Numbered from the stretch's first letter, positions 18,342-27,216 are shown. The stretch is 64,000 nt of DNA from Pseudomonas peradeniyensis (GCF_014268935.2 NZ_JABWRJ020000004.1:434001-498000); one strand, 5' to 3'. Translations and numbers: made by a program. The notes: generated by a model from the sequence alone, not told the origin.

Positions 18342-19412
18342 ATGAGCCCCTGGCAAGACCGCCGCATCCTCGACCTGCTGGGTATCGAGCTGCCCATTCT
18401 CCAGGCCCCCATGGCCGGCGCCAGCGGTTCGGCCATGGCCATTGCCGTCGGCAACGCCGGCGGCCTGGGCGCCCTGCCCTGCGCCATGCTCAGCGCCGAA
18501 CAGGTGCGCGGAGAGATCGAGGCCTTCCGTGCCGCCTGCCGGGGCCCGCTCAACCTGAACTTCTTCTGCCACCAGCCGCCGACGCCCGATCCCGAGCGCG
18601 ACGCCCGCTGGAAGCAGGCGCTCAAGCCCTACTACGAGGAAGTCGGCGCGGATTTCGAGGCGACGACGCCAGTGTCCAACCGCGCCCCCTTTGACGAACT
18701 GAGCTGCCAGCTGGTGGAGGAACTGCGCCCGGAAGTGGTCAGTTTCCACTTCGGCCTGCCGGTGCCCGAGTTGCTGTGTCGAGTCAAGGCGACCGGGGCC
18801 AAGGTGCTGTCCAGCGCCACCACGGTGGAGGAAGCGCTGTGGCTGGAACAGAACGGCTGCGACGCGATCATCGCCATGGGCTACGAGGCCGGCGGCCATC
18901 GCGGCATGTTCCTCGGCAGCGACATCACCAGCCAGATCGGCACCTTCGCCCTGGTGCCCCAGGTGGTCGATGCCGTGAAGCTGCCGGTGATCGCGGCGGG
19001 CGGTGTCGGCGATCATCGCGGCCTGGTCGCCGCCCTGGCCCTGGGGGCTTCGGCGGTGCAGGTCGGCACCGCGTACTTGTTCTGCCCCGAGGCCAAGGTG
19101 TCTGCGGCACACCGCCGCGCCCTGGACAGCGCGTCCGCCAGCGATACCGCGCTGACCAACCTGTTCACCGGCCGCCCGGCCCGCGGCATCAACAACCGCC
19201 TGATGCGCGAACTGGGGCCGATGAGCGCCCTCGCCCCACGCTTCCCGCTGGCCGGCGGCGCGCTGATGCCACTGCGGGCGATCACCGATCCACAGGGCAA
19301 CGCCGACTTCAGCAACCTGTGGTCTGGACAGGCGCTGCGCCTCGGGCGGCATATGCCAGCTGGCGACCTGACCCGCCTGATTGCCGGGCAGACAACAAAA
19401 GCTGACTCGTAG
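18342..19412 (+). CDS. nitronate monooxygenase (class I type)
   Basis: This 356-residue FMN enzyme oxidises alkyl nitronates such as propionate 3-nitronate. TIM-barrel motifs are clear: ELPILQAPMAGASG at the N-terminus, VVSFHFGLP, the catalytic-region GYEAGGHRGMF with its histidine, and the phosphate-binding VIAAGGVGDHRGLVAALALGASAVQVGTAYL. The last two fit the NAD(P)H:flavin oxidoreductase/NMO family. The start is ATG 18342, with AAGGAG upstream. No neighbour suggests another function. Confidence 0.92.
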   Translation: MSPWQDRRILDLLGIELPILQAPMAGASGSAMAIAVGNAGGLGALPCAMLSAEQVRGEIEAFRAACRGPLNLNFFCHQPPTPDPERDARWKQALKPYYEEVGADFEATTPVSNRAPFDELSCQLVEELRPEVVSFHFGLPVPELLCRVKATGAKVLSSATTVEEALWLEQNGCDAIIAMGYEAGGHRGMFLGSDITSQIGTFALVPQVVDAVKLPVIAAGGVGDHRGLVAALALGASAVQVGTAYLFCPEAKVSAAHRRALDSASASDTALTNLFTGRPARGINNRLMRELGPMSALAPRFPLAGGALMPLRAITDPQGNADFSNLWSGQALRLGRHMPAGDLTRLIAGQTTKADS

Positions 19413-19453
19413 ATCAGGAAATTTTCAGACCCCCTCTTCCCGACAGATGGCGT

Positions 19454-19481
19454 ATCGCTATATAGTCCAAGCCATAACGAT
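19454..19481 (+). promoter_or_regulatory. putative ModE operator for modABC
   Basis: The 24-base core begins CGCTATAT (19456) and ends CATAACG (19479), with arms ATCGCTAT and ATAACGAT. Spacing and arm sequence line up with my memory of the E. coli modA ModE site. It is 28 bases upstream of the modA ATG. This predicts molybdate-dependent repression. Confidence 0.75.
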
Positions 19482-19508
19482 AACCCGCCGTCCCTAGGAG
19501 CCGTTTGC

Positions 19509-20267
19509 ATGCGTATTCGCCTGTCCCACCTGGCCTTCAGCGCCCTTGCCACCCTGATCACCGTCAACGCCGCCCAGGCCGACGAGGTCCAGGTCGCCGT
19601 GGCGGCCAACTTCACAGCGCCCATCCAGGCCATCGCCAAGGACTTCGAGAAGGACACCGGCCACAAGCTGGTCGCCGCCTACGGCGCCACCGGCCAGTTC
19701 TACGCACAGATCAAGAACGGCGCGCCGTTCGAAGTGTTCCTCGCCGCCGACGACAGCACCCCGGCCAAGCTCGAGCAGGAGAAAGAGACCGTCGCGGGTT
19801 CGCGCTTCACCTACGCCATCGGCACCCTGGCGCTGTGGTCGGCCAAGCCGGGCTACGTCGACGCCAAGGGCGAGGTGCTGAAGAAGAACGAATACAAGCA
19901 CCTGTCCATCGCCAACCCCAAGGCCGCGCCCTACGGCCTGGCCGCCACCCAGGTGCTGGACAAGCTGAAGCTGACCGAAGCCACCAAGGCGAAGATCGTC
20001 GAAGGCCAGAACATCACCCAGGCCTTCCAGTTCGTGTCTACCGGCAATGCCGAGCTGGGCTTCGTCGCCCTGTCGCAGATCTACAAGGACGGCAAGGTCA
20101 GCGAAGGCTCCGCCTGGATCGTGCCCGCCGAGCTGCATGACCCGATCCGCCAGGACGCGGTGATCCTCAACAAAGGCAAGGACAACCCGGCCGCCAAGGC
20201 CCTGGTCGACTACCTCAAGGGCCCGAAGGCCGCCGCGGTGATCAAGTCCTACGGCTATGAGCTCTGA
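19509..20267 (+). CDS. modA: molybdate ABC transporter, periplasmic binding protein
   Basis: This 252-residue protein has a signal peptide cleaved after AQA (residue 24). The molybdate-binding signature follows: VAVAANFTAPIQAIAKDFEKDTG, then YGATGQFYAQIKNGAPFEVFLAADD. The LDKLKL and GNAELGFVALSQI segments are typical of ModA. It captures molybdate or tungstate in the periplasm and delivers it to ModBC. The start is ATG 19509 with TAGGAG upstream. The stop overlaps the modB start. Confidence 0.96.
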   Translation: MRIRLSHLAFSALATLITVNAAQADEVQVAVAANFTAPIQAIAKDFEKDTGHKLVAAYGATGQFYAQIKNGAPFEVFLAADDSTPAKLEQEKETVAGSRFTYAIGTLALWSAKPGYVDAKGEVLKKNEYKHLSIANPKAAPYGLAATQVLDKLKLTEATKAKIVEGQNITQAFQFVSTGNAELGFVALSQIYKDGKVSEGSAWIVPAELHDPIRQDAVILNKGKDNPAAKALVDYLKGPKAAAVIKSYGYEL

Positions 20268-20947
20268 TGCCGCTTGACGCCAGTGACCTGGGCGCAATCT
20301 GGCTGACCATCAAGCTGGCCAGCCTGACCACCGCCATCCTCCTGGTGCTGGGCACGCCCATCGCCTGGTGGTTGGCGCGCACCCGCTCCTGGCTGCGCGG
20401 GCCGATCGGCGCGGTGGTGGCCCTGCCCCTGGTGCTGCCACCGACGGTGATCGGTTTCTACCTGCTGTTGGCCCTCGGCCCCCATGGCTGGATCGGCCAG
20501 GCCACCCAGGCCCTGGGCCTGGGCAGCGTGGTGTTCAGCTTCACCGGGCTGGTGATCGGCTCGGTGGTGTACTCCATGCCCTTCGTGGTACAGCCGTTGC
20601 AGAATGCCTTCGGCGCCATCGGCCAGCGCCCGCTGGAGGTGGCCGCCACCCTGCGCGCCAGCCCCTGGGATACCTTCATCCACGTGGTGCTGCCGCTGGC
20701 GCGCCCCGGCTTCATCACCGCCAGCATCCTCGGCTTCGCCCACACCGTGGGCGAGTTCGGCGTGGTGCTGATGATCGGCGGCAACATTCCCGACAAGACC
20801 CGCGTGGTCTCGGTGCAGATCTTCGATCACGTCGAGGCCATGGAATACAGCCAGGCGCACTGGCTGGCCGGGGCCATGCTGGTGTTCTCGTTCCTGGTGC
20901 TGCTGATGCTCTATGCCGGCCGCCGTGGCAAGGCTGGCTGGAGCTGA
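20267..20947 (+). CDS. modB: molybdate ABC transporter permease
   Basis: This 226-residue inner-membrane permease has about five helices. It carries the permease (EAA) loop with the signature GQRPLEVAATLRASPWDTFIHVVLPLARPG that contacts ModC. The start ATG 20267 overlaps the modA stop by one base, indicating translational coupling. ModC starts one base after its stop. Confidence 0.96.
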   Translation: MPLDASDLGAIWLTIKLASLTTAILLVLGTPIAWWLARTRSWLRGPIGAVVALPLVLPPTVIGFYLLLALGPHGWIGQATQALGLGSVVFSFTGLVIGSVVYSMPFVVQPLQNAFGAIGQRPLEVAATLRASPWDTFIHVVLPLARPGFITASILGFAHTVGEFGVVLMIGGNIPDKTRVVSVQIFDHVEAMEYSQAHWLAGAMLVFSFLVLLMLYAGRRGKAGWS

Positions 20948-20948
20948 C

Positions 20949-22040
20949 ATGAGCGCATCGATACAGGCGCGCCTGAAACTGGCGCGTGACGACTTCACCC
21001 TGGACGTCGACCTCGACCTGCCCGGACGCGGCATCAGCGCCCTGTTCGGCCATTCCGGCTCGGGCAAGACCTCGTGCCTGCGCTGCCTGGCCGGCCTGGA
21101 GCGGGCCGCCAGCGCCTACATCGAGGTCAATGGCCAGGTCTGGGAAGACAGCGCGCGTGGGCATTTCATCCCGCCGCACCAGCGCCCGGTCGGCTATGTG
21201 TTCCAGGAGCCCAGCCTGTTCCCGCACCTGTCGGTGCGCGGCAATCTCGAGTTCGGCTGGCGCCGCATCGCCCCCGAGGCGCGCAAGATCAACCAGGAGC
21301 AGGCCTGTCAGCTGCTGGGCATCGGCCACCTGCTGGCGCGCAAGCCGGCGACCCTGTCCGGTGGCGAAGCGCAGCGGGTCGGTATCGCCCGTGCCCTGCT
21401 CAGCAGCCCACGGCTGCTGCTGATGGACGAACCGCTGGCTGCGCTCGACAGCGCGCGCAAGCGCGAGATCCTGCCGTATCTGGAGCGCCTGCACGACGAG
21501 CTGGATATCCCGCTGATCTACGTCAGCCATGCCCAGGACGAAGTGGCGCGCCTGGCCGACCACCTGGTCCTGCTCGAACAGGGCAAGGCCGTGGCCAGCG
21601 GGCCGATCGGCCAGACCCTGGCACGCCTCGACCTGCCCCTGGCACAGGGCGAGGATGCCGGCGTGGTGCTCGAAGGCGTGGTGGTGGGCCACGATCCGCA
21701 TTACCAGCTGTTCGAGCTGCGCCTGCCCGGCGGTGACGGCCAGCGCTTGCGCATCGCCCACCCCGGGCTGCACATGGGCAGCACCCTGCGGCTCAAGGTG
21801 CAGGCCCGGGATGTCAGCCTGGCACTGACCGCAGACGGCGCCTCGAGCATCCTCAACCGCCTGCCGGTGCGGGTCCGCGAGTGCCGCCCAGCAGACAACC
21901 CGGCCCATGTACTGGTCAGCCTGGATGCCGCCGGCAACGCCCTGCTGGCGCGCATCACCCGCTATTCGGCAGACCAGCTCGCAGTGCAACCGGGCCAGAT
22001 GCTGTGGGCGCAGATCAAGTCGGTGGCGCTGCTGGGTTGA
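20949..22040 (+). CDS. modC: molybdate ABC transporter ATPase
   Basis: This 363-residue ATPase has Walker A GHSGSGKT (about residues 35-42), the Q-loop QEPSLFPHLSV, the signature LSGGEAQR, Walker B LLLMDEPLAALD and the H-loop YVSHAQDE. The C-terminal third (from about residue 235) is the TOBE/Mop-like domain that binds molybdate and can inhibit transport. The start is ATG 20949. It is the last gene of modABC; an inverted repeat (22058-22094) and a REP pair follow. Confidence 0.96.
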   Translation: MSASIQARLKLARDDFTLDVDLDLPGRGISALFGHSGSGKTSCLRCLAGLERAASAYIEVNGQVWEDSARGHFIPPHQRPVGYVFQEPSLFPHLSVRGNLEFGWRRIAPEARKINQEQACQLLGIGHLLARKPATLSGGEAQRVGIARALLSSPRLLLMDEPLAALDSARKREILPYLERLHDELDIPLIYVSHAQDEVARLADHLVLLEQGKAVASGPIGQTLARLDLPLAQGEDAGVVLEGVVVGHDPHYQLFELRLPGGDGQRLRIAHPGLHMGSTLRLKVQARDVSLALTADGASSILNRLPVRVRECRPADNPAHVLVSLDAAGNALLARITRYSADQLAVQPGQMLWAQIKSVALLG

Positions 22041-22057
22041 GCAATGCCGCAACGGGC

Positions 22058-22094
22058 GCGGTCCATTGCAGCAACAGTGCCCTCCATGGACCGC
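22058..22094. repeat. inverted repeat after modC
   Basis: GCGGTCCAT and ATGGACCGC form a 9-bp stem with a 19-base loop. It has no T-run and may be a 3' stabilising hairpin. Confidence 0.45.
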
Positions 22095-22151
22095 ACCCAT
22101 GCCCGACTGCCCGCTGCCTGCCGCCCTGCACTACGTCGTTAACTGGGACAG

Positions 22152-22230
22152 CGTGGGAGCGGGCTTGCCCCGCGATGGGGTGTATGGCACCGGCTTCGCC
22201 GGTGATCGCGGGGCTAGCCCGCTCCCACGC
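22152..22230. repeat. REP pair with internal hairpin
   Basis: Two inverted REP cores flank a small hairpin (CACCGGC-TTC-GCCGGTG). Confidence 0.9.
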
Positions 22231-22591
22231 TGGTGATGCTTACTACTGTGCTCCAGCCCATGCGCGCAAGGGCCTGGAAATCGAGGAAGTGTCACTGCTG
22301 CGCTTCCTCCAGGCCCTGCAGCGCCAGAACGATCATTGAGCCCCACTATTTAGTTCATCGAGCAGAGAAATTTCCCATATGGCGCCAAGCACCCTATCCT
22401 TGCCACCGAGCACCTTGGCCAGTGGAATGCGTAGCACCCCCACTGGCACCTGCAACTAAAGATCGATAACAGAATTTGTCTGTCGGGGAATTACTATCCG
22501 CCGAAAGCGTCTTTAATGAGAAGGAAGAGGGACAGGCTCCCACCGCAGACCATCAGGCTCGGCGGTTTTCTACATCACCAAGGAGAACTAC
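22231..22591. other. gene-free leader region of csrA
   Basis: No convincing gene is present. A short open tail ending at 22339 (SLLRFLQALQRQNDH) may be the remnant of a lost gene. The rest is AT-richer and should contain the csrA promoter. No clear -35/-10 pair could be assigned by eye. Confidence 0.5.
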
Positions 22592-22786
22592 ATGCTGATA
22601 CTCACACGCAAGGTTGGCGAAAGCATCGTCATCGACGACGACATCAAAGTCACCATTCTGGGCGTCAAGGGGATGCAGGTGAGGATCGGTATCGATGCGC
22701 CGAAGGATGTCCAGGTGCACCGTGAAGAGATCTACAAGCGGATCCAGGCCGGCAGCCCGGCACCGGAGAAGAGCCACGACGAGTAA
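22592..22786 (+). CDS. csrA: carbon storage regulator CsrA/RsmA
   Basis: This 64-residue RNA-binding dimer opens with the invariant MLILTRKVGESIVIDDDIKVTILG. The conserved region near IGIDAPKDVQVHREEIYKRI carries the RNA-contacting R/VHR motif. It blocks or activates translation by binding GGA motifs; its own Shine-Dalgarno AAGGAGAA is such a site. Pseudomonads usually carry two or three paralogues (RsmA/RsmE and others). Which one this is cannot be told from the context. It is monocistronic. Confidence 0.96.
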   Translation: MLILTRKVGESIVIDDDIKVTILGVKGMQVRIGIDAPKDVQVHREEIYKRIQAGSPAPEKSHDE

Positions 22787-22862
22787 CCCCAAGCCAACCG
22801 CATCATGCCGCACGGATGCGCCTGATCGATTGCCCGCCCATGCGGGGAGCCTCTCCCGAACC

Positions 22863-23222
22863 TCAGGTGCCGAGCAGTTCGCGCACCGTGGTGATCATCC
22901 GGTCCATGTCGAAGGGTTTGTCGAACACCGCCGCGAACCTTCCGGGGCAGGCCCGACCCTGGCTGGCCTGGGCGCCGCTCATGAGAATCACCGGCAAATC
23001 CGCCAGCTGCAGCTCGTCACGAATCGCGTTCAGCAATTCCTCGCCATTGAGCACCGGCATCATGTAGTCGGTGATCACCAGGTCCACGCGCTTTTCTCTC
23101 AGGGCCTCCAGGGCCTTGCGCCCATTGCTGGCCTTTTCCACCAGGTAGCCCTCATCCTCCAGGGCAAAACCCAGGATATCGGCGATCAGGTACTCGTCGT
23201 CGACGATCAGGATGCTGTTCAT
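22863..23222 (-). CDS. stand-alone response regulator receiver domain
   Basis: This 119-residue CheY-like protein has the acidic pair D8/D9 (LIVDDEY), phosphoacceptor D52 (VITDYMMP), S82 (LMSGA) and K102 (VFDKPF), all in place. It has no output domain. The ATG at 23222 lies four bases after the stop of the KaiC-like gene, so the two are translated as one unit. It is the third gene of a kinase - KaiC-like - receiver operon. It probably takes phosphate from the PAS kinase two genes upstream and passes on the signal by protein contact. The partner is unknown. Confidence 0.92.
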   Translation of the reverse strand: MNSILIVDDEYLIADILGFALEDEGYLVEKASNGRKALEALREKRVDLVITDYMMPVLNGEELLNAIRDELQLADLPVILMSGAQASQGRACPGRFAAVFDKPFDMDRMITTVRELLGT

Positions 23223-23226
23223 CCCA

Positions 23227-24672
23227 TCAGCGATCTCCTGGCGTCGTCGCCGAGCCGCTGAGCACGCCGCTGGCGCCATCGAACGCCCGCGCCAGGCTGA
23301 TGCCCTTGGGCCCCAGGTTCAACGCCTGCAGGGCCGGATCGTGGTCGCTGTCGCGTACCTTGATGATCGACAGGGCACGGTGCAGTTGTGCATCGAGCTC
23401 GGCGAAGCGCATGAGGATCAGGTTGTCGACGATGCTCGACAGGTCCGGAGCCGGCGCAGTGATTTCCGAACCGAAGATATCGCGCATCTCCCAGGTCAGC
23501 AGCACCGTGACGCCGCGGGCGCGCAATTCGCCGGTCAGCGCGCGGAAGAACGCGTTCAGGCGGGCGGGCTCCAGCGCCAGGCGGCCAAAGGCGCCCAGGC
23601 TGTCGATCACCACGCGCCGCGCGCCCAATGCCTCGACCTGCGCCAGCAGACGGGCGCCGAGCTGGTCCAGCAGGCCTTCGGTGGTCGGCTGCCAGCTCAG
23701 TTGCACCGCCCCCTCGCGCTCCAATGCCGACAGATCGTAGCCCAGCGCGGCCGCCTTCAGGCGCAGCCGCGCCGGCGTCTCGTAGAAACCGAAATGCAGG
23801 CCCGGCGCGGCCTTCGTCGAGGCAGCGAGAAACGCGATGCCCAAGGCCGTCTTGCCCACGCCGGATGGCCCCATCAGCAGGCTCACCGAGGCTTCGGCCA
23901 GCCCGCCACCGAGCATGCCGTCCAGATCGGCGACCCCGGTGGCGACCCGCGCCAGGGTTTGCGCATCCTGCTGGCTGGGCCGGCTGTAGAGCGCTTCAAG
24001 GCGCGGATAGACCTGCAACCCCGACTCATCGATCTGGCATTCGTGGCGCCCGGACAGCGCGCTGCTGCCACGGGTCTTGCGCAGCTGGACATGCCGCACC
24101 GCAGTACTGCCGACCAGATGCTCACCCAGCTCGATCACGCCATCGACCATGGTGTGCTCGGGGCTGCCCTCCTCCAGCCGGGCACTGGTCAGCAGCAACA
24201 CCGTGCAACCGGCGAACGCCGCATGCCCCTGCAGCTCGGAGACGAACTTCTTGGTGTCCAGGCTGGTTTCCGCCCGCGAGCGGGCGTTGAGCAGGCCATC
24301 GACGACCAGCAAGGTGGCCTGCTGCCGGGCGATCTCCTGGCGCAACAGCCTGACCACCGCGTCCAGGCCATCCTGCTCGAGCGTGTCGAAGGCGCTGACG
24401 AACTGGATGCTGTCGCCGACCAGCGCCGGGTCGAAAAAGCTCAGCGTCGACAGGTACTGGAACAGGCGCTCATGGGACTCGCTGAGCAAAGTCGCCACCA
24501 GCACCCGGCCTCCGTCGCGCACATGGTTGCAGGCCAGCTGGTTGGCGAGGATGGTCTTGCCCGAGCCCGGATGCCCCTGGACGATGTAGGAGGCACCGAC
24601 CACCAGCCCGCCCTTGAGCAGCGCATCGAGCCCTTCGATGCCGGTGGCCAGCCGCTTGAGTTGCTCTACCAT
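23227..24672 (-). CDS. KaiC-like double RecA-fold ATPase
   Basis: This 481-residue protein is built from two KaiC/RadA-type domains. The first has Walker A GHPGSGKT (K39) and Walker B-like ATLLVVDGL. The second has GPSGVGKT near residue 265 and RRVVIDSLGAF. Cyanobacterial KaiC is about 519 residues and carries autophosphorylation sites in its second domain; I see no obvious ST pair at the equivalent place. There are no kaiA or kaiB genes in the window. Operon position between a PAS histidine kinase and a receiver suggests an ATP-dependent signalling switch rather than a clock. Start ATG 24672. Confidence 0.9.
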   Translation of the reverse strand: MVEQLKRLATGIEGLDALLKGGLVVGASYIVQGHPGSGKTILANQLACNHVRDGGRVLVATLLSESHERLFQYLSTLSFFDPALVGDSIQFVSAFDTLEQDGLDAVVRLLRQEIARQQATLLVVDGLLNARSRAETSLDTKKFVSELQGHAAFAGCTVLLLTSARLEEGSPEHTMVDGVIELGEHLVGSTAVRHVQLRKTRGSSALSGRHECQIDESGLQVYPRLEALYSRPSQQDAQTLARVATGVADLDGMLGGGLAEASVSLLMGPSGVGKTALGIAFLAASTKAAPGLHFGFYETPARLRLKAAALGYDLSALEREGAVQLSWQPTTEGLLDQLGARLLAQVEALGARRVVIDSLGAFGRLALEPARLNAFFRALTGELRARGVTVLLTWEMRDIFGSEITAPAPDLSSIVDNLILMRFAELDAQLHRALSIIKVRDSDHDPALQALNLGPKGISLARAFDGASGVLSGSATTPGDR

Positions 24673-24678
24673 GGTCGT

Positions 24679-25839
24679 CTATCCGTCGCTCGCTGGGGTA
24701 TCGGTGCCCGTTCGGGCGGGTAGGTACAGGCTCATGCAGGTGCCTTCGCCGGGGCGGCTGGAGACGCTGATCGCGCCCTCACTCTGGCGGGCGAAGCCAT
24801 AGGCCTGGCTCAGCCCAAGGCCGGTGCCCTTGCCGAAAGCCTTGGTGGTGAAGAACGGCTCGAAGATGCGCGGCAACACCTGGGGGTCGATGCCCTGCCC
24901 GTCATCACGTACATCGAAACGCACGAAGTGCCCGTGCAGGCCCTCCACCTCGCCGGCCAGGCGAACGCTTTCGACCGCCAGGTGGATCTGCCCGGTCGCC
25001 GCGATGGCGTCGCGGGCGTTGAACACCAGGTTGAGCAGGACCATCTGCAACTGACCGGCGTCCACCTCGATCAATGGCAGGTCCGGCTGCACCTGCGGCA
25101 GCAGTTCGATGTCCCTGGGCAGCGCGTGCTCCGCCAGCCCGCGGGTGGTGTCGATCACCTGGGCCGGGGCGATGCGGGTGACGTTCAATTGCCGATGCCG
25201 GGCAAAACTGAGCAGTTGCTGGGTGAGTTGGGTACCGCGCTGGCCGGCGTCGAGAATATGCTCGAGCAGGCGCCGCACCCGTGCCGGATCGTGGCTGCCG
25301 CAGGCCAGCCGGGCGGAACTGAGGATGATCGTCAGCAGGTTGTTGAAGTCATGGGCCAGGCCACCGGTCAGTTGCCCCAGGGCCTCGAGCTTCTGCGCCT
25401 GGAACAGCTGCGCGCGCATGGCGTCCAGTTGCAGGGCGGATTCGCGGCGGTCGGTGATGTCACGGGTGACCTTGGCCAGGCCGATGACCTCGCCAGTTTC
25501 GTCACGAATGACATCCAGCGCCGCCAGCGCCCAGAACTGCGTGCCATCCTTGCGCACGCGCCAGCCCTCGTCCTGCACCTTGCCCTCTTCCAAGGCCTGG
25601 TGCAGCAGCTGTTGCGGACGGCCTTCGGCACGGTCCTGGTCAGTAAAGAACAACGAGAAATGCCGGCCGATCACCTCGTCGGCGCGATAGCCCTTGATCC
25701 GCTGCGCACCCGCGTTCCACGACACCACATGGCCGGTCGGATCGAGCATGTAGATGGCATAGTCCACCACTGCCTGGACCAACTGCTCGTAGCGCGCCTC
25801 GGGCATCACCGAATGGGTGGGGCGGTCTGTCGACACCAT
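24679..25839 (-). CDS. PAS domain sensor histidine kinase
   Basis: This 386-residue cytoplasmic kinase begins with a PAS domain (about residues 15-130: VDYAIYMLDPTGHVVSWNAGAQRIKGY ... GLAKVTRDITDRR). A dimerisation helix follows with the H-box GGLAHDFNNLL, then an HATPase domain with N (LNLVFNARDA), G1 (DDGQGID) and G2 (GKGTGLGLS) boxes. There are no membrane segments. The start ATG 25839 is chosen because GGAG stands five bases upstream; two earlier ATGs lack a ribosome site. It is first in the operon with the KaiC-like and receiver genes. Confidence 0.93.
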   Translation of the reverse strand: MVSTDRPTHSVMPEARYEQLVQAVVDYAIYMLDPTGHVVSWNAGAQRIKGYRADEVIGRHFSLFFTDQDRAEGRPQQLLHQALEEGKVQDEGWRVRKDGTQFWALAALDVIRDETGEVIGLAKVTRDITDRRESALQLDAMRAQLFQAQKLEALGQLTGGLAHDFNNLLTIILSSARLACGSHDPARVRRLLEHILDAGQRGTQLTQQLLSFARHRQLNVTRIAPAQVIDTTRGLAEHALPRDIELLPQVQPDLPLIEVDAGQLQMVLLNLVFNARDAIAATGQIHLAVESVRLAGEVEGLHGHFVRFDVRDDGQGIDPQVLPRIFEPFFTTKAFGKGTGLGLSQAYGFARQSEGAISVSSRPGEGTCMSLYLPARTGTDTPASDG

Positions 25840-25919
25840 GCAAGCTCCACAAGCACCGCGAAAGGACATATTGAGCGTAGTCAAAAGTCCCGCCTACACC
25901 GTCCTTCAGGCGACGATCG

Positions 25920-26204
25920 TCAGTGCTCGCGCTCCACCACCGTCGGCACCAGCCGGCGTGGCATCGCCACCTTCAGCAACCACAGCCCCAGCAACAGGAT
26001 TGACGCCCCGCCGCCCAATGCCAGCAAGCGCTGCGGTTCGGGGTGTTCCTGATCGAGCCCGAGCATCAGCAGGTAGCCGCCCAGGCTCATGAAACCGGCG
26101 TACAGGAATGCCGCCAGCAGGCAGACAAGCAGGAACAGCAGACGCCAGAACAGCTTCGGCCGTACACGCCGGACTGCCTCTGGGTCGGGGGAGCGCGATG
26201 ACAT
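25920..26204 (-). CDS. small two-helix membrane protein
   Basis: This 94-residue protein has a basic N-terminus (DPEAVRRVRPKLFWR) followed by two hydrophobic helices (LLFLLVCLLAAFLYAGFM and LLALGGGASILLLGLWLLKV). It is probably an inner-membrane protein. The start ATG 26204 is one of two choices; an ATG at 26264 would add 20 polar residues. It lies directly upstream of the kinase operon on the same strand, about 80 bases away. No function recognised. Confidence 0.65.
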   Translation of the reverse strand: MSSRSPDPEAVRRVRPKLFWRLLFLLVCLLAAFLYAGFMSLGGYLLMLGLDQEHPEPQRLLALGGGASILLLGLWLLKVAMPRRLVPTVVEREH

Positions 26205-26306
26205 GGCGACACGACCAGTTGGATCCAATGCCTGAACAGTGGCGTAATGGCGGCATCCTGTCAATTGACCTATAGTGGCCCCGCCCCGACCCTACAAGGA
26301 AGCGCC

Positions 26307-26519
26307 ATGACTTCTAACCTTCGCATGCAAGGGTTGCAGGACGACCTGGTGCGCAGCGCCGGCGAACTCGAAGAACTGTGCCAGGCCCTGGATGGCCATG
26401 CCAGGTACCTGCGCCACTCGATCCACCAGGCCGATGCAAAGGCCATGGACGGGCATGTCGATGACCTGCGCCACTCGGCCTGCGAGATGCGCGACATCGC
26501 CCGCAGCATCGAACCCTGA
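26307..26519 (+). CDS. small helical protein, unknown
   Basis: This 70-residue polar protein looks wholly alpha-helical, with two similar histidine-bearing stretches, ARYLRHSIHQADAKAMDGH and VDDLRHSACEMRDIARS. The start ATG 26307 follows AAGGAAGCGCC. It is transcribed away from the membrane-protein gene. No family recognised. Confidence 0.7.
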   Translation: MTSNLRMQGLQDDLVRSAGELEELCQALDGHARYLRHSIHQADAKAMDGHVDDLRHSACEMRDIARSIEP

Positions 26520-26612
26520 ACCCTGGGGCCGGTTGACGCTTCTATAACAATGGGTTATAAAGCGCGCCTGATTGCCTTGGCCCTGCTGCTATGTAGCATG
26601 CCGGTCAATCGT

Positions 26613-26697
26613 GCGAGTGTGGTGGAATTGGTATACACAGCAGACTTAAAATCTGTCGGCGTGAGCCTTGCGGGTTCGAGTCCCGCCACTCGCACCA
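26613..26697 (+). tRNA. tRNA-Leu (anticodon TAA)
   Basis: The 85-base gene includes the encoded CCA. The acceptor stem GCGAGTG pairs with CACTCGC, the anticodon loop CTTAAAA gives TAA, the variable arm is long, and GGTTCGAGTCC is the T-loop. A terminator follows at 26711. Confidence 0.95.
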
Positions 26698-26710
26698 TCT
26701 TCTGTCGATC

Positions 26711-26735
26711 GAGGCGCCCTTGCGGCGCCTTTTTC
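26711..26735 (+). terminator. rho-independent terminator of tRNA-Leu
   Basis: AGGCGCC-CTTGC-GGCGCCT is followed by a T-run, 14 bases after the tRNA. Confidence 0.88.
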
Positions 26736-26802
26736 ATGCCCGCCGGAAAACCGCCGCGCAGCTGCTAGAGTGGAACCTGTCCCTGTCCACTGGAGCGCCG
26801 CC

Positions 26803-27216
26803 ATGCGCTATAGCCTGCTCGACGGTCAACGCGACGTCATCCTGCTGCTCGCCCGCATCCTGCTGATGATCCTGTTCGTGCTCTCCGGCTGGAGCAAGCT
26901 GAGCGGTTTCGAAGGCACGGTCGGCTACATGACCTCCCTCGGCGCACCGGCGCCCATGCTGGCGGCGGCCGTTGCCGTGATCATGGAGCTGCTGGTCGGC
27001 ATCCTGCTGATCCTGGGCTTCTACACCCGCCCGCTGGCCCTGCTGTTCGCCCTGTTCGTGCTGGGCACCGCGCTGCTCGGGCACCCGTTCTGGAACATGG
27101 TCGAGCCCGAGCGCAGCGCCAACATGACCCAGTTCCTGAAGAACCTCGCCATTGTCGGCGGCTTGCTGCTATTGGCCCTCACCGGCGCCGGGCGCTTCTC
27201 CCTCGACCGTCGCTGA
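26803..27216 (+). CDS. DoxX family membrane protein
   Basis: This 137-residue inner-membrane protein has four predicted helices. It shows the DoxX pattern LLARILLMILFVLSGWSKLSGFEGTVGYMTSLGAPAP, then VIMELLVGILLILGFYTRPLALLFALF and HPFWNM. Related proteins associate with thiol and sulfur oxidoreductases or serve as general membrane subunits; the exact role here is unknown. The start is ATG 26803. It stands alone between tRNA-Leu and a convergent acidic small gene. Confidence 0.9.
   Translation: MRYSLLDGQRDVILLLARILLMILFVLSGWSKLSGFEGTVGYMTSLGAPAPMLAAAVAVIMELLVGILLILGFYTRPLALLFALFVLGTALLGHPFWNMVEPERSANMTQFLKNLAIVGGLLLLALTGAGRFSLDRR

Noticed and set aside
22231..22339. Short open tail SLLRFLQALQRQNDH as a gene
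   Set aside because: It has no start with a ribosome site and follows a REP directly; at most a relic.
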